Source: Steromphala cineraria
Lineage: Eukaryota; Mollusca; Gastropoda; Trochida; Trochidae
Reading direction: 5' to 3'
Assembly (NCBI GenBank): GCA_916613615.1
Contig: OU744732.1
Span: forward strand, 52,615,727-52,679,726
DNA: 64,000 nt
Positions within the stretch are counted from its first letter, which is position 1. Each line of letters opens with the position of its first letter. The notes beneath the pieces are model-generated. The model made no database searches and was not told where the DNA came from. It saw only the letters and a program-made list of their open reading frames with translations. The translations under genes were made by a program, and so were the position numbers. Shown in pieces: positions 35,101-48,320 of the stretch.

Positions 35101-38100
35101 TAAGAAACATGATTTTGACAATAGATACATTGTTATTAAGGAACATCAATTTGACAATAGAGACATTGTATGAAGGAACATGATTTTGACAATAGAGACA
35201 TTGTTATTAAGGTACATAATTTTGACAATAGAGACATTGTTATTAAGGTACATAATTTTGACAATAGAGACATTGTTATCAAGGAACATGATTTTGACAA
35301 TAGAGACATTGTAATCAAGGAACATGATTTTGACAATAGAGACATTGTATCAAGGAACATGATTTTGACAATAGAGACATTGTTATTAAGGAACATGATT
35401 TTGACAATAGAGACATTGTAATCAAGGAACACAATTTTGACAATAGAGACATTGTTATTAAGGTACATAATTTTGACAATAGAGACATTGTTATTAAGGT
35501 ACATAATTTTGACAATAGAGATATTGTTATTAAGGTACATAATTTTGACAATAGAGACATTGTTATCAAGGTACATAATTTTGACAATAGAGACATTGTT
35601 ATTAAGGTACATGATTTTGACAATAGGGACATTGTTATTAAGGAACATGATTTTGACAATAGAGACATTGTTATCCAGAAACACATTTTTGACAATAGAG
35701 ACATTGTTATTAAGGTACATAATTTTGACAATAGACATTGTAATCAAGGAACATGATTTTGACAATAGAGACATTCTTATCAAGGAACATGATTTTGACA
35801 ATAGAGACATTGTTATTAATGTACATGATTTTGACAATAGAGACATTGTAATCCAGAAACACAATTTTGACAATAGAGACATTGTTATTAAGGTACATAA
35901 TTTTGACAATAGAGACATTGTTATTAAGGTACATAATTTTGACAATAGAGACATTGTTATCAAGGAACATGATTTTGACAATAGAGACATTGTTATCCAG
36001 AAACATGATTTTGACAATAGATACATTGTTATAAAGGTACATGATTTTGACAATAGAGACATTGTAATCAAGGAACATGATTTTGACAATAGAGACATTG
36101 TTATTAAGAAACATGATTTTGACAATAGATACATTGTTATTAAGGAACATCAATTTGACAATAGAGACATTGTATGAAGGGACATGATTTTGACAATAGA
36201 GACATTGTTATTAAGGTACATAATTTTGACAATAGAGACATTGTTATTAAGGTACATAATTTTGACAATAGAGACATTGTTATCAAGGAACATGATTTTG
36301 ACAATAGAGACATTGTAATCAAGGAACATGATTTTGACAATAGAGACATTGTATCAAGGAACATGATTTTGACAATAGAGACATTGTTATTAAGGAACAT
36401 GATTTTGACAATAGAGACATTGTAATCAAGGAACACAATTTTGACAATAGAGACATTGTTATTAAGGTACATGATTTTGACAATAGAGACATTGTTATTA
36501 AGGTACATAATTTTGACAATAGAGATATTGTTATTAAGGTACATAATTTTGACAATAGAGACATTGTTATCAAGGTACATAATTTTGACAATAGAGACAT
36601 TGTTATTAAGGTACATGATTTTGACAATAGGGACATTGTTATTAAGGAACATGATTTTGACAATAGAGACATTGTAATCAAGGAACACAATTTTGACAAT
36701 AGAGACATTGTTATTAAGGTACATGATTTTGACAATAGAGACATTGTAATCCAGAAACACAATTTTGACAATAGAGACATTGTTATTAAGGTACATAATT
36801 TTGACAATAGAGACATTGTTATCAAGGTTCATAATTTTGACAATAGAGACATTGTTATTAAGGTACATCATTTTGACAATAGAGACATTGTTATCAAGGT
36901 ACATAATTTTGACAATAGAGACATTGTTATTAAGGTACATGATTTTGACAATAGAGACATTGTTATCAAGGAACATGATTTTGACAATAGAGACATTGTT
37001 ATCCAGAAACACAATTTTGACAATAGAGACATTGTTATTAAGGTACATAATTTTGACAATAGAGACATTGTTATTAAGGAACATGATTTTGACAATAGAG
37101 ACATTGTTATCCAGAAAAACAATTTTGACAATAGAGACATTGTTATTAAGGTACATAATTTTGACAATAGAGACATTGTTATCAAGGTACATAATTTTGA
37201 CAATAGAGACATTGTTATTAAGGAACATGATTTTGACAATAGAGACATTGTTATCCAGAAACACAATTTTGACAATAGAGACATTGTTATTAAGGTACAT
37301 GATTTTGACAATAGACATTGTAATCAAGGAACATGATTTTGACAATAGAGACATTGTTATCAAGGAACATGATTTTGACAATAGAGACATTGTAATCCAG
37401 AAACACAATTTTGACAATAGAGACATTGTTATCAAGGAACATGATTTTGACAATAGAGACATTGTTATTAATGTACATGATTTTGACAATAGAGACATTG
37501 TAATCAAGGAACATGATTTTGACAATAGAGACATTGTATCAAGGAACATGATTTTGACAATAGAGACATTGTTATAAAGGTACATGATTTTGACAATAGA
37601 GACATTGTAATCCAGAAACACAATTTTGACAATAGAGACATTGTTATTAAGGTACATAATTTTGACAATAGAGACATTGTTATTAAGGTACATAATTTTG
37701 ACAATAGAGACATTGTTATTAAGGTACATAATTTTGACAATAGAGACATTGTTATCAAGGTACATAATTTTGACAATAGAGACATTGTTATTCAGGTACA
37801 TGATTTTGACAATAGAGACATTGTTATCAAGGAACATGATTTTGACAATAGAGGCATTGTTATCCAGAAACACAATTTTGACAATAGAGACATTGTTATT
37901 AAGGTACATAATTTTGACAATAGAGACATTGTTATTAAGGAACATGATTTTGACAAAAGAGACATTGTTATCCAGAAAAACAATTTGACAATAGAGACAT
38001 TGTTATTAAGGTACATAATTTTGACAATAGAGACATTGTTATCAAGGTACATAATTTTGACAATAGAGACATTGTTATTAAGGAACATGATTTTGACAAT

Positions 38101-39870
38101 AGAGACATTGTTATCCAGAAACACAATTTTGACAATAGAGACATTGTTATTAAGGTACATGATTTTGACAATAGACATTGTAATCAAGGAACATGATTTT
38201 GACAATAGAGACATTGTTATCAAGGAACATGATTTTGACAATAGAGACATTGTTATTAATGTACATGATTTTGACAATAGAGACATTGTAATCCAGAAAC
38301 ACAATTTTGACAATAGAGACATTGTTATTAAGGTACATAATTTTGACAATAGAGACATTGTTATTAAGGTACATAATTTTGACAATAGAGACATTGTAAT
38401 CAAGGAACATGATTTTGACAATAGAGACATTGTATCAAGGAACATGATTTTGACAATAGAGACATTGTTATTAAGGTACATGATTTTGACAATAGAGACA
38501 TTGTTATTAAGGTACATAGTTTTGACAATAGGGACATTGTATCAAGGAACATGATTTTGACAATAGAGACATTGTTATCAAGGAACATGATTTTGACAAT
38601 AGAGACATTGTAATCAAGGAACATGATTTTGACAATAGAGACATTGTATCAAGGAACATGATTTTGACAATAGAGACATTGTTATTAAGGTACATGATTT
38701 TGACAATAGAGACATTGTTATTAAGGTACATAATTTTGACAATAGAGACATTGTTATTAAGGTACATAATTTTGACAATAGAGACATTGTTATTAAGGTA
38801 CATAATTTTGACAATAGAGACATTGTTATTAAGGTACATAATTTTGACAATAGAGACATTGTTATTAAGGTACATAATTTTGACAATAGAGACATTGTTA
38901 TCAAGGAACATGATTTTGACAATAGAGACATTGTTTTCCAGAAACACAATTTTGACAATAGAGACATTGTTATTAAGGTACATAATTTTGACAATAAAGA
39001 CATTGTTATTAAGGAACATGATTTTGACAATAGAGACATTGTTATCCAGAAACACAATTTTGACAATAGAGACATTGTTATTAAGGTACATAATTTTGAC
39101 AATAGAGACATTGTTATCAAGGTACATAATTTTGACAATAGAGACATTGTTATTAAGGAACATGATTTTGACAATAGAGACACTGTTATCCAGAAACACA
39201 ATTTTGACAATAGAGACATTGTTATTAAGGTACATGATTTTGACAATAGACATTGTAATCAAGGAACATGATTTTGACAATAGAGACATTCTTATCAAGA
39301 AACATGATTTTGACAATAGAGACATTGTTATTAATGTACATGATTTTGACAATAGAGACATTGTAATCCAGAAACACAATTTTGACAATAGAGACATTGT
39401 TATTAAGGTACATGATTTTGACAATAGAGACATTGTTATCCAGAAACACAATTTTGACAATAGAGACATTGTTATTAAGGTACATAATTTTGACAATAGA
39501 GACATTGTTATTAAGGTACATAATTTTGACAATAGAGACATTGTTATTAAGGTACATAATTTTGACAATAGAGACATTGTTATTAAGGTACATAATTTTG
39601 ACAATAGAGACATTGTTATCAAGGAACATGATTTTGACAATAGAGACATTGTAATCAAGGAACATAATTTTGACAATAGAGACATTGTTATTAAGAAACA
39701 TGATTTTGACAATAGAGACATTGTTATTAAGGAACATGATTTTGACAATAGAGACATTGTATCAAGGAACATGATTTTGACAATAGAGACATTGTATCAA
39801 GGAACATGATTTTGACAATAGAGACATTGTTATCAAGCAACATGATTTTGACAAAAGATCAATTGTTATA
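32133..39870. repeat. 7.7-kb array of 36-bp units with higher-order repeats
   Basis: About 210 units of TTTTGACAATAGAGACATTG plus a variable half. The main types are TTATTAAGGTACATAA, TTATCAAGGAACATGA and TTATCCAGAAACACAA. Shortened units of 34 or 35 bp (CAATAGACATTG, ATTGTATCAAGG) recur. A rare ATTCTTATC variant appears at 34769 and 35773, and unit order repeats over 1004 bp there. That equals 28 units minus 4 bp and indicates a higher-order repeat. Other blocks repeat at about 500 bp (33.4 and 33.9 kb). Each unit holds ACAAT-AGAGAC-ATTGT, a potential small stem. Because 36 is a multiple of three, several frames stay open on both strands for up to 600 codons; these are not taken as genes. 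Confidence 0.97.
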
Positions 39871-40625
39871 AAAAAACCTGCTGTTCTAAAATGTTTTGCT
39901 TTTTAGTGCCATTAAAAGACCTTATTAGAGCTTTACAAAAACGTTATCACGAAAATGTAACATTTCCCATCATTTCTTAAATGTCACTGAAAGAAAATCC
40001 ATTTGTTGTTTTGATATAATTAGAATGCTTTCAAAGTGTTGCGTGTGTACATTGCTTATACCCTGTTGCCATTTACATTCAGTATTCATTTCTACTCAAC
40101 ATGGTATTAGCACATGGTTTTACAGATTAAGTTCTCGTAAAAATTCCATCATACTGAAAAACGCTTTTCTGCATATATGAAGAGTAATCCTTTCATCCTT
40201 AGTTAAAGACTCTTAGTTGTAAGTTCGTTGCGAGATATTTTATTACATGTACGTTTTTATAGCTTTGCATCCTGATGGAAACTCATCTTTACCAAGAATA
40301 TTTTAAAATGTTTAATACAAACGAAAACAACTGATGTATCTCTCTATATGTGCATAAAATGTTCAAATAAGCTCTTTTATTCGTGTTTCAGAATCAATCT
40401 AGGCTTGGGTTTAGTTCCCGGGAACGTCATTCCAAAGAACGTTAAAATGCGGACGGCACTTTCCTGCTAGGCTCTCAGTTTTGTTTATTGGTATCTGAGT
40501 AACACTATATTTCGGGGCGTGTAAACTTGCTGTTTAATTGACTGCCAAACGATCAGTAGTTTGAATTGACCGTCACATGTGAAAAATATAATCCAACGAT
40601 GGTGGGGATCATTATCACAAAACAA
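39871..40625. other. nothing recognised
   Basis: AT-rich flank of the array; no supported feature. Confidence 0.5.
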
Positions 40626-40629
40626 TATA

Positions 40630-40960
40630 TGAGGCATGATATCTTTGATATATAGAGCAGAAAAATGCAGCAGCTCTATGTCGGTACACCTTCAATTTTA
40701 GAAAAATAGAGCCATTGGCTCTGTAGCTCATCAGGCTTCATTATCGACTATGCTGTAGAGTGTGGCCAATGTGATCCCTCCTTTATAGGGGTCACCAAAG
40801 CTACAATTTATAATCCTCACAAGTCAAGGAGTCTGTACACAAAGTTTCAGCTTTCTAGGCCTTATGCTTCTGGAGAAGAAGATTAAAATAGGTTTAAGTG
40901 CGTGACCCTGTGGTCCTTATAGTTCCATGGCTATAAAGAAGTTGTGCTTCATTTCATAAA
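40630..40960 (+). repeat. probable dispersed repeat
   Basis: Contains GAGCCATTGGCTCTGTAGCTC, CTTTATAGGGGTCACC, CACAAAGTTTCAGCTTTCTAGG and TTCTGGAGAAGAAGATTAAAA. The spacing of these words is like the modules at 18783-19190. The boundaries are uncertain. Confidence 0.4.
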
Positions 40961-41403
40961 GCACCGATTCATTTACATGTATATCTATAATTCACAGGTA
41001 AATTTCGTACAGAATCCACCGAAGTTCATTTAATGAATAGTTAACCATCAAGATCATTCCTCACAAATAGCCAAGCTCAAATTCGTTAATATTTCACAGG
41101 TCAACTAGATCTTCTGATATTACATTTGTAAATGATCCATTATATTATCAACGTCATTTGATCTTTTAATGTGCCAGTTCGGATATTGCCACATTTGACA
41201 TGATTACCACTGTCTCTGTATAATGTCCATTTCACAAATCACCCATATGTATAATTCATGAACCAAATGAGAGCTTCCGTATGTGAAAAGGGTGATTAGG
41301 ATTGAAAATGGTCATCTGTGGTCATAATGCGTTAACAGATGACATTAACCTAGTCTTCGGGGTGATGAGTGGCAACATATATATCACTTCATACAAATAC
41401 TAC

Positions 41404-41681
41404 TTAAAAAGGCAGTAGCACGTTTTAAAAAAAACATTATATTTTTAATTTTTCACTGATAATTGTTCCTTACGTACGTATTATTTTGATAGTGTCAAAA
41501 ATATCATTACATTAAAATCATCCTTAGTCAGAGAACAAATCATAAAGATTCACATCAAGTCCATTGGCGGCCATTTTTTCTGTGAACACCTTAAATTCAT
41601 GTTGTGTAAGAAAAGGAATCGCAATCAATTGTTACACCACCTTTAATCCCCCCCCCATAAAACGTGCTACTGACCCTTTAA
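41404..41681 (+). mobile_element. MITE family M1, internally deleted
   Basis: The left end TTAAAAAGGCAGTAGCACG and the right end CGTGCTACTGACCCTTTAA are both present, but the element is only about 278 bp because sequence before the right end is lost. The conserved CATTGGCGGCCATTTTT block remains. Confidence 0.85.
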
Positions 41682-43090
41682 AAGATCTAAGGAACATGTG
41701 TATATGGTTCCTGGTATTCTTTATAAATGAGCGCAAAGTTTTTAATTTATAAACACTTCATTCTGTCATATTGGAATCAAATGCTGAAAAGCATGCAGTT
41801 CCTGTATTGAGGTTTGACAAACAAAGCAGGGGTCAAAAATATATTCGCATCTCAGATGATTCAGTTTTGTCTTTAGTGACGATATTGTAAGAACGGTAGT
41901 GAATATATCGTTAAAGGCATTGTCCGGATAAAAATTATTTAAAAATTCCAAATTTATCAAATTTTCAAAACTAAAAATCCGTAATTCCTCTTTGACCTGT
42001 AAGCATTTAAAGTTGGTACAAATGCTAATACCACTCAACTGTTCTTTTAATTCTTTTTTGTAGTTTATTTGATTGAATGCAAGATTTTGAATAAAATGCA
42101 TCTGGTGTTATCTTTATTAAAGGTGATATGAGGTGATATCTATGGAATACTCGTCTGGCTGGTGTTAACATACAAAATAAAACAACACATAAACGATATT
42201 TGCATTTTTTATTTGTTGAAAAACATGTTCATACAAAATCGGTTGAAACTTTCCTAGAGACAGTATGAATTCCAAAAACACAATATTGTCAATATAGAAC
42301 AGAGAACCTGAGTTAGGACATAATTTCAAATCGAATAAATTTGAGGCAGATAGATCTTTGAATAAAAAAAGATAGACTTGATTATGAAATTGTCCAAACT
42401 AAATCACCGATGTACCAATAAAGTACAAACTATCTTAATATATCATTCAAAAATCAATTCGCCCTATCAATGACAATTCATTTGTAATTTCAATATAAAA
42501 AATTTTTCACGCGGTTTTTCTTAAATCAAGGATGACATTCGGAATAATCACGGATAAGCTCATTGTAGCAGATCAAATTGACATGTATACTTATAACAAA
42601 TTGATAATTATTCCAATTTTAATGAAAATTTAATCAAAGAGAACCTATAAAGCTTTGACGAAGATAAATGAAATATCAATGAAACATCAATGAAAGATCA
42701 CTGGATCAAAGATCGATAATCAAAAATAGAACAAAGGCCAAGATAAACATAAACACTAATTATCAAATCAGTCAAAATGTATATTGAAGATTACTTTTTG
42801 ATAAATCTAGGATCAATCCAATAACTCAAGAAGCGAAAATAGATCGACTGACGATCATCCAAAATAAAAATCTTAATTCCCCAAAAGAGATACTAGAATT
42901 AACGGACATTTTTGAGAAATAATATATTCATAGAATATCATGTAGGTACTTCATTATATACACGACAGTTTGAGTGTAGATAAAGTGCAATACAAATTGA
43001 TACTGAGCATATAAAGAAACGCAACAATTCAGTTCTCGATTACAATCCATACTTTGGCATAGAGTAAAGGCATTGCTTATGGAAAAGTTT
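41682..43090. other. nothing recognised
   Basis: AT-rich. A minus-strand frame of 111 codons (41766-42101) lacks any domain, splice signals or composition shift, so it is not called. Confidence 0.5.
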
Positions 43091-43091
43091 T

Positions 43092-43352
43092 AGAAAAAGA
43101 TGAACATGTTTGTGGAAATGTTCCAAATAAATGTTCGGTACACAAAATTTATCAAAGATACATTGTAATGAAATTCTTTGGATATTTCAAATTGATGATC
43201 TTGTGTTATTGATCTTGTTTAAAAAAAAGATGAACATGTTTGTGTAAATGTTCCAAATAAATGTTCGGTACACAAAATTTATCAAAGAAACATTTTAATG
43301 AAATTCTTTGGATATTTCAAATTGATGATCTTGTGTTATCCATCTTGTTTAG
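43092..43352. repeat. 130-bp tandem duplication
   Basis: GATGAACATGTTTGTG, AAATGTTCCAAATAAATG, CGGTACACAAAATTTATC, GGATATTTCAAATTGATG and CTTGTGTTAT occur twice, 130 bp apart, with only a few differences, so the duplication is recent. Confidence 0.92.
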
Positions 43353-43860
43353 GTACAACAAAAGCATGGTAAACAGATCAATATGCCGATGGAACAATTA
43401 ACGGGAAAGGGTCTTGAAGTCATTTAAGCAAGCAACACACACACAAATGTAAAGCACATGTTTTAGTTGATTGGATTGATGCAGAATTCCCCCAACTATT
43501 CATTTATGATAAAACTGGCAATAACATAGTCAAGGTGCAACATTATTATTAAACATGAAAATTGCAAAATGTGAGCATTTGAAAAGAGGAATGGGTGACA
43601 AGTATAAAGTGGTGTATTTTAATCCTAACATCATCAAAAAACGGGTTAAAAAGAACGGAAAAGACATCAGATTAGATAACTTGAACTGATTTATTTTGTT
43701 CTGGCAGGAGCAAAAAGAGAATAAAAACAACAGCAAGAAACACTAATAAGATTTTAAAAGTTACTTATAAATCTACAGTAATGGAAGAAAAACGTAACCA
43801 AAAAGGTAAACAGCATATTCTGTTAAAGATATATAATCAGAGTGTTAAACATATTCATTC
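43353..43860. other. nothing recognised
   Basis: AT-rich; no supported feature. Confidence 0.5.
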
Positions 43861-43998
43861 TTAAAGGGACAGTCCTATCCGGGTATCCCAGTAACATGTT
43901 TGTGTTATAATCATGTATACAGCCTTATATGCAAAAACTGAAATTCCCCTTGAATTTTGTTTCCACAATTATTACCCCGATAGGACTATCCCCTTAAC
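43861..43998. mobile_element. small TTAA-flanked MITE (second family, M2)
   Basis: Left TTAAAGGGACAGTCCTATCC then GGGTA; right TACCCCGATAGGACTATCC then CCTTAA, an inverted repeat of about 25 bp with few mismatches. The total length is 138 bp. The ends resemble M1 only in TTAAAGGG(G/A)CAGT. The interior is unrelated. Confidence 0.8.
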
Positions 43999-44737
43999 CA
44001 ACATTTGCTATCAACTTCATGAAGATTCGGAATCTAAATATGCATCTTTAACGTAAACCAGTCTTCCCTCGAATAACTCTTTGAAAAACGTCGTCAATAT
44101 AAGCAATAAACATGAATATATACAAGGATAACCAGAGGATATGTAAAAGAAAATAAAGCTTAGATACACAGTCGCAATTTGTTAGAAACGATTAGGAAAA
44201 TGTTAACATCGTTTAAAAGCTAATCAGGAAAATTGATATCAATCGATAATGAAGGACGCTAGTTAAATATCGATGAGTGTGTAACAAGTTTCTCGACAAT
44301 GAGGGGAAGACATAAAAAGTAAACTCTTAATGTGTTCTAAATATGCTCATTTCTAGCTTAAAGAACGGTTAACGCCATTACATGTTCTTGAATCGGCATA
44401 TTATTTATATTATTTATTTATATTATATTAAAATATACAATACAATATATATAAAGCCTAATTACGATATTTTCAAATCATCAATTGTATAAGTCGAGAC
44501 TTGAACGTAGTATGCATAATTTGGAAATCCTTTTCTTTTTTTCTACCACAAAATCTGACTATTCCTTCAAGTTTATCTTTCTAGCCTCAGTACATATGTA
44601 CAACAATATTTAACAAGTATGCACACTATTTACAAGAGTGTATTTGTCAATAGAACAATATCAGTTTCACAACCACAATGTTTTGGTATTGGCAATTATC
44701 ATCAGACATCAATTAAAAACCTCCTTTTTCACTAAGT
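43999..44737. other. nothing recognised
   Basis: AT-rich; includes a short TTATTTATATTA run near 44400. Confidence 0.5.
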
Positions 44738-44739
44738 GC

Positions 44740-45100
44740 TTAAAGGGACAGTAGCACGTTTTTAGGGGGAATATAAGTTGATGTCAGGAAAATGAAAACT
44801 AATGGTTCAAATTGAAAGACAATGTCCTTAAACTAATTGAAACAGTAAAAATCAAATATATAATGTACAGTTTAGCCATGCGATTCCATTTTCTTACACA
44901 AAATGAATTAAAGGTGTTCACACAAAAATGGCCGCCAATGGATTTTATGTTAATCTTCATACTTTGTCCTCTGACTATGGATGATTGACTTGTGTAATGA
45001 GATTTTTGACTCAAAATAGTACATATATGCATAAACTTACAATTATCAGTGAAATATTTAAAATATAAAATTATCAAAAAACGTGCTACTGCCCCTTTAA
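44740..45100 (-). mobile_element. MITE family M1, full-length
   Basis: TTAAAGGGACAGTAGCACG to CGTGCTACTGCCCCTTTAA, 361 bp, with the internal AAAATGGCCGCCAATGGATT. The 113-codon minus-strand frame over it is a by-product of the repeat and recurs in other copies. Confidence 0.92.
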
Positions 45101-45882
45101 ATGCTAAAGTACTACTTTGGTATGCCATTTTCCTATACACATGGAGGCGATGTTAGGGCGATTTTGAAAATAGCTCCTATATATATTAGATTTGCAGTTT
45201 TATAAATGCTGATGTTTATTGACGGTTTCGAGATAGAAATATCACATTTCAGTAATTCGCAACATTAAACATAATATACTCGGATGTAAAAATAACACAA
45301 AGTGGAACAAGTATAAGTTAAGATTAGACATTCAGAGCAAAGATACATTTTACTCAGATACTTAAGACACATTGCAAATAAAAATAATAAAGTTGGTAGA
45401 AAAGCAGTAAAACTTGAATATTGTGCTTCAAACATAATTATACGTATTCTTGTAACCAAGTTCTCCTTTACTTGGTTTACTTAAATAGAGTGCAATATTT
45501 ACATTGATTTTACTTACATCGACATGTCAATGACAGAATCGATTCACTTGTAAAATGAGGGAACTATAGCACATACAACCCTCTTTCGAAAATAAGGAGA
45601 AGATGCGATTCTGTACCCAGAACACAAACATTCATTTTCAACAATTTGGATCACATACTCTGCAATAGTACACATTCTCGTACAATAATTAGATTATAGC
45701 AGGGATTGATATCAAAATGTTTCATTTGTCCACTTTTAAAATCAAATGCATTTCGAATGCATCACTGAATCCTAACAGCAAGCAGGCAATGTGGTGTGAC
45801 TGGTATTTTACAATAAATAGACAAACAAGAAAACGAAGAAAAAATGGAAGTTGCATAGGTATGTAAAGGTCATGTCCTCAGT
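45101..45882. other. possible 3' UTR of the minus-strand FN3 gene; otherwise nothing
   Basis: The region downstream of the FN3-like gene, AT-rich, with no clear minus-strand polyadenylation hexamer close to the stop. Confidence 0.35.
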
Positions 45883-46527
45883 TCAGGACTCAGCATTTGG
45901 ATTGAGGACAACCCTCTCCTCGATGTCCTTCCATCGCATGACTTTCTTGTCATGACCATAGTTCTCACCCAGAGTGTGGGCACTGGATCCTCCACCCCCG
46001 AGCTGGGACAACTTCCTCCTCCACAAGAGACACCCCAGCACCGGCATCAGGATGAAGTATCCCAGAACGAGAAGAAGAACAAGAATGCTATCAGTTCTCA
46101 TTGGAGCAATAGTGCTGAGAGACGTACATTGAACATGGGAGATGATGCTCCCCTGGTACTTCTCCAGGATTTCTACACAGACTAGATAGGACGTTGCACT
46201 CTGCAGATGGGTGAATTCAAACTCGTGATCCAGGGACATTAGTTTGTTGGAGACAAATCTTCCATATTTTAAATCCCAGCCTACAAAGACTGCCTCTATG
46301 TCTCCACTAGGCGTGTAGTTGGCAAAAGTCCACTGAATTCCTAAGGATGATGTGGTTGAATATGACAGCGAAAGGTTGACATTCCCGGAAGTGACAGCGT
46401 TGGCTTTCCCTGGAAAGTGTGCCAGTAATGGCTGTGATTCGTCTTTCAAGTCTTTGAGTGCATCCTCTGACGTCACTTCCGCTGAGAGGAAGAATATAAC
46501 CAAGGAACTGACCAAGAATTTATCCAT
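45883..46527 (-). CDS. single-pass membrane protein with one FN3-like domain
   Basis: 214 residues on one exon. A signal peptide (about 1-20, MDKFLVSSLVIFFLSAEVTS) is followed by a fibronectin-III-like fold at about 46-140. Its typical features are a Trp in strand B (IQWTF), WDLKY, and the late TSYLVCVEI. C117 and C134 probably pair. Sequons at N51 and N70 fit an extracellular location. A transmembrane helix spans 147-169 and is followed by the stop-transfer RRK. The 42-residue cytoplasmic tail has a Gly4 run and no known signalling motif. Just upstream of the ATG on the minus strand is TATATTTCAGTTTCAG, so a 5'-UTR intron probably ends there. The YxVCV...C pattern recalls the FN3 of LRR-Ig-FN3 receptors, but no LRR is nearby. 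Role unknown; adhesion or receptor accessory is a guess. Confidence 0.75.
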   Translation of the reverse strand: MDKFLVSSLVIFFLSAEVTSEDALKDLKDESQPLLAHFPGKANAVTSGNVNLSLSYSTTSSLGIQWTFANYTPSGDIEAVFVGWDLKYGRFVSNKLMSLDHEFEFTHLQSATSYLVCVEILEKYQGSIISHVQCTSLSTIAPMRTDSILVLLLVLGYFILMPVLGCLLWRRKLSQLGGGGSSAHTLGENYGHDKKVMRWKDIEERVVLNPNAES

Positions 46528-47704
46528 TGTATTTTCTGAAACTGAAATATAACATTTGTCATATCAAATAAACCTTTGATGTAATCAAAATTTGCATTAA
46601 TAATCTTACCGCTAGATCTAAAGAAAATTCCAAATAAGTTTGTGATTCAAAGATGTATACAATACTGTCTCAGAGATGGAAGGGGGGATTTAAACACAAG
46701 TTCTATCTCTATATGTTCAATCCTTATTACTTCGGGTTTATATAAGTAGACTTATAACAGAAAACTGTCTCGGAGATTTCTGACACAGTAAATAGTTTTC
46801 TTCAATTCGCGTGTATAGAACAGAGCATCAAAGCGTAGAACTAATCCGAACCTCAATCATAACTTCAGTGAAACAAAAAAAATAAATAAAAATGTTGTCA
46901 CATCAGAAAATGTCATGATCATTAAAGATCTAAAGACCTGAATTTACCATTCTATTCTTTTGAATTGTTTATAACAAAATAAAACATAAGCAAATAGATA
47001 ACAACTTTTCTCAATGCTGAACTTAGTCTTTATTCCGAACAATGTCCTTGCATGACCCATAACTCGGGGATTAACGTGCTTTATCCATGGATAAGAGACG
47101 TTTTGCACGCAATAGGAGCATTAAACTGACTAGTTCCTGCTGTGAGCAAGAATTAAGACATTGCACACCGCTGAGATTCAATCATGAAATATTTTAAGCT
47201 CCTGTGTTCCAAAGGCTTTGCAATCTTTTAAGACTCTGAACTTCTCATTAAACGGATTTATGGAATTATGTTCAAAGACGATTGGTTACATTTCTGACAT
47301 TTGACATTTGCTAACTGATTCTTAACCCAAGTTAAAAACATAATGGATGTCACATAGACTTTGTTCAGTGATGGTGTTCATGTCTTAAACAAACAGGGGA
47401 AGGCTTTTGATTCCAGGAGGGATTTTATAAGGAGAGATTTTGTATGTACAACTATTGTTCTATAAGCCCTTATATATAAATTATATGATATGGACGTTGT
47501 TTACTTGAATTTGTCAACCAATCATATCTTTAATAATGAAGGCTAATGATATGGGATACATATCTTCTGTTGAAGGAATATATAATTTTTTTCATATTTT
47601 GACTATTGTTTTGTAATAGTAGATTACAACTATTATTTCATGTCACTTAGTAACGTCAAGGTGTAACATGTAAAGTATTATAATGCAACACTAACTTTTA
47701 CAAC
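46528..47704. other. probable 5' intron of the FN3 gene; nothing else recognised
   Basis: AT-rich DNA upstream of the FN3 coding exon. The splice acceptor next to the ATG implies a non-coding first exon further up the minus strand. A stretch near 52200-52300 that ends in a GTAAGATG donor on the minus strand is one candidate, but with weak support. Confidence 0.35.
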
Positions 47705-48015
47705 GATATGTTCCAATTGAAAGACAATGTATTTAAACTAGATGAAACAGTAAAAATCAAATATATAATGTACAGTTCAGCCGAACGATTCAGTTTTCTT
47801 ACACAAAATGAATTAAAGGTGTTCACACAAAAAAGGCCGCCAATGGACTTTACATGAATCCTAATACTTTGTTCTCTGACTATGGATGATTGGTTTGTGT
47901 AATGACTAATGAGATTTCTGACACTGTCTAAATAATACATTTAGCATTAACTTTAAATTGCCAGTGAAGAATTGAAAATATAAAGCTTTCAAAAAACGTG
48001 CTACTGCCCCTTTAG
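47705..48015 (-). mobile_element. MITE family M1, truncated at one end
   Basis: It begins inside the element (TTCCAATTGAAAGACAATG) and runs to CGTGCTACTGCCCCTTTAG, so the left terminus is lost and the last A of TTAA is changed. The internal block reads AAAAGGCCGCCAATGGAC, which has lost the ATGGC word seen in other copies. Confidence 0.88.
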
Positions 48016-48320
48016 ACGATACATGTCCTTGTGTACATCACTAAACTGTTGTTTATACGTAGTACAAGACGCGTGGGATGCTACTGATTGATGATACCTT
48101 GATATTGTTAATTACTAATAACGGACCAGCTGAGATAATACCTTGGTAAATGCATGGTAGGCTAAGACCAAAGATTACCTTGCCCTATCCCCTGCGTGGG
48201 CTTTATATTCCTACTCAATCCTACCTTCAGACATTGACACTTTTGTTTGTATTAATAGCATCTCCGCTATATTTATACCTAGTTTCGACTTTCCACATTA
48301 GACATTGACTTTCACATAAC

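Noticed and set aside
32051..39809. Many open frames of 70-601 codons on both strands encoding 12-residue repeats such as SIVKIMYLNNNV
   Set aside because: The unit length of 36 bp is a multiple of three and happens to lack stops in several frames. Frames are equally open on both strands, and 34- and 35-bp units break them. No splice sites, start context or composition shift favours one frame.
30105..39870. CRISPR array
   Set aside because: The units are contiguous or vary only by point changes, with no unique spacers, and the sequence is from an animal genome.
41766..42101. 111-codon minus-strand frame
   Set aside because: No recognisable domain, no splice signals, and base composition like its AT-rich surroundings.
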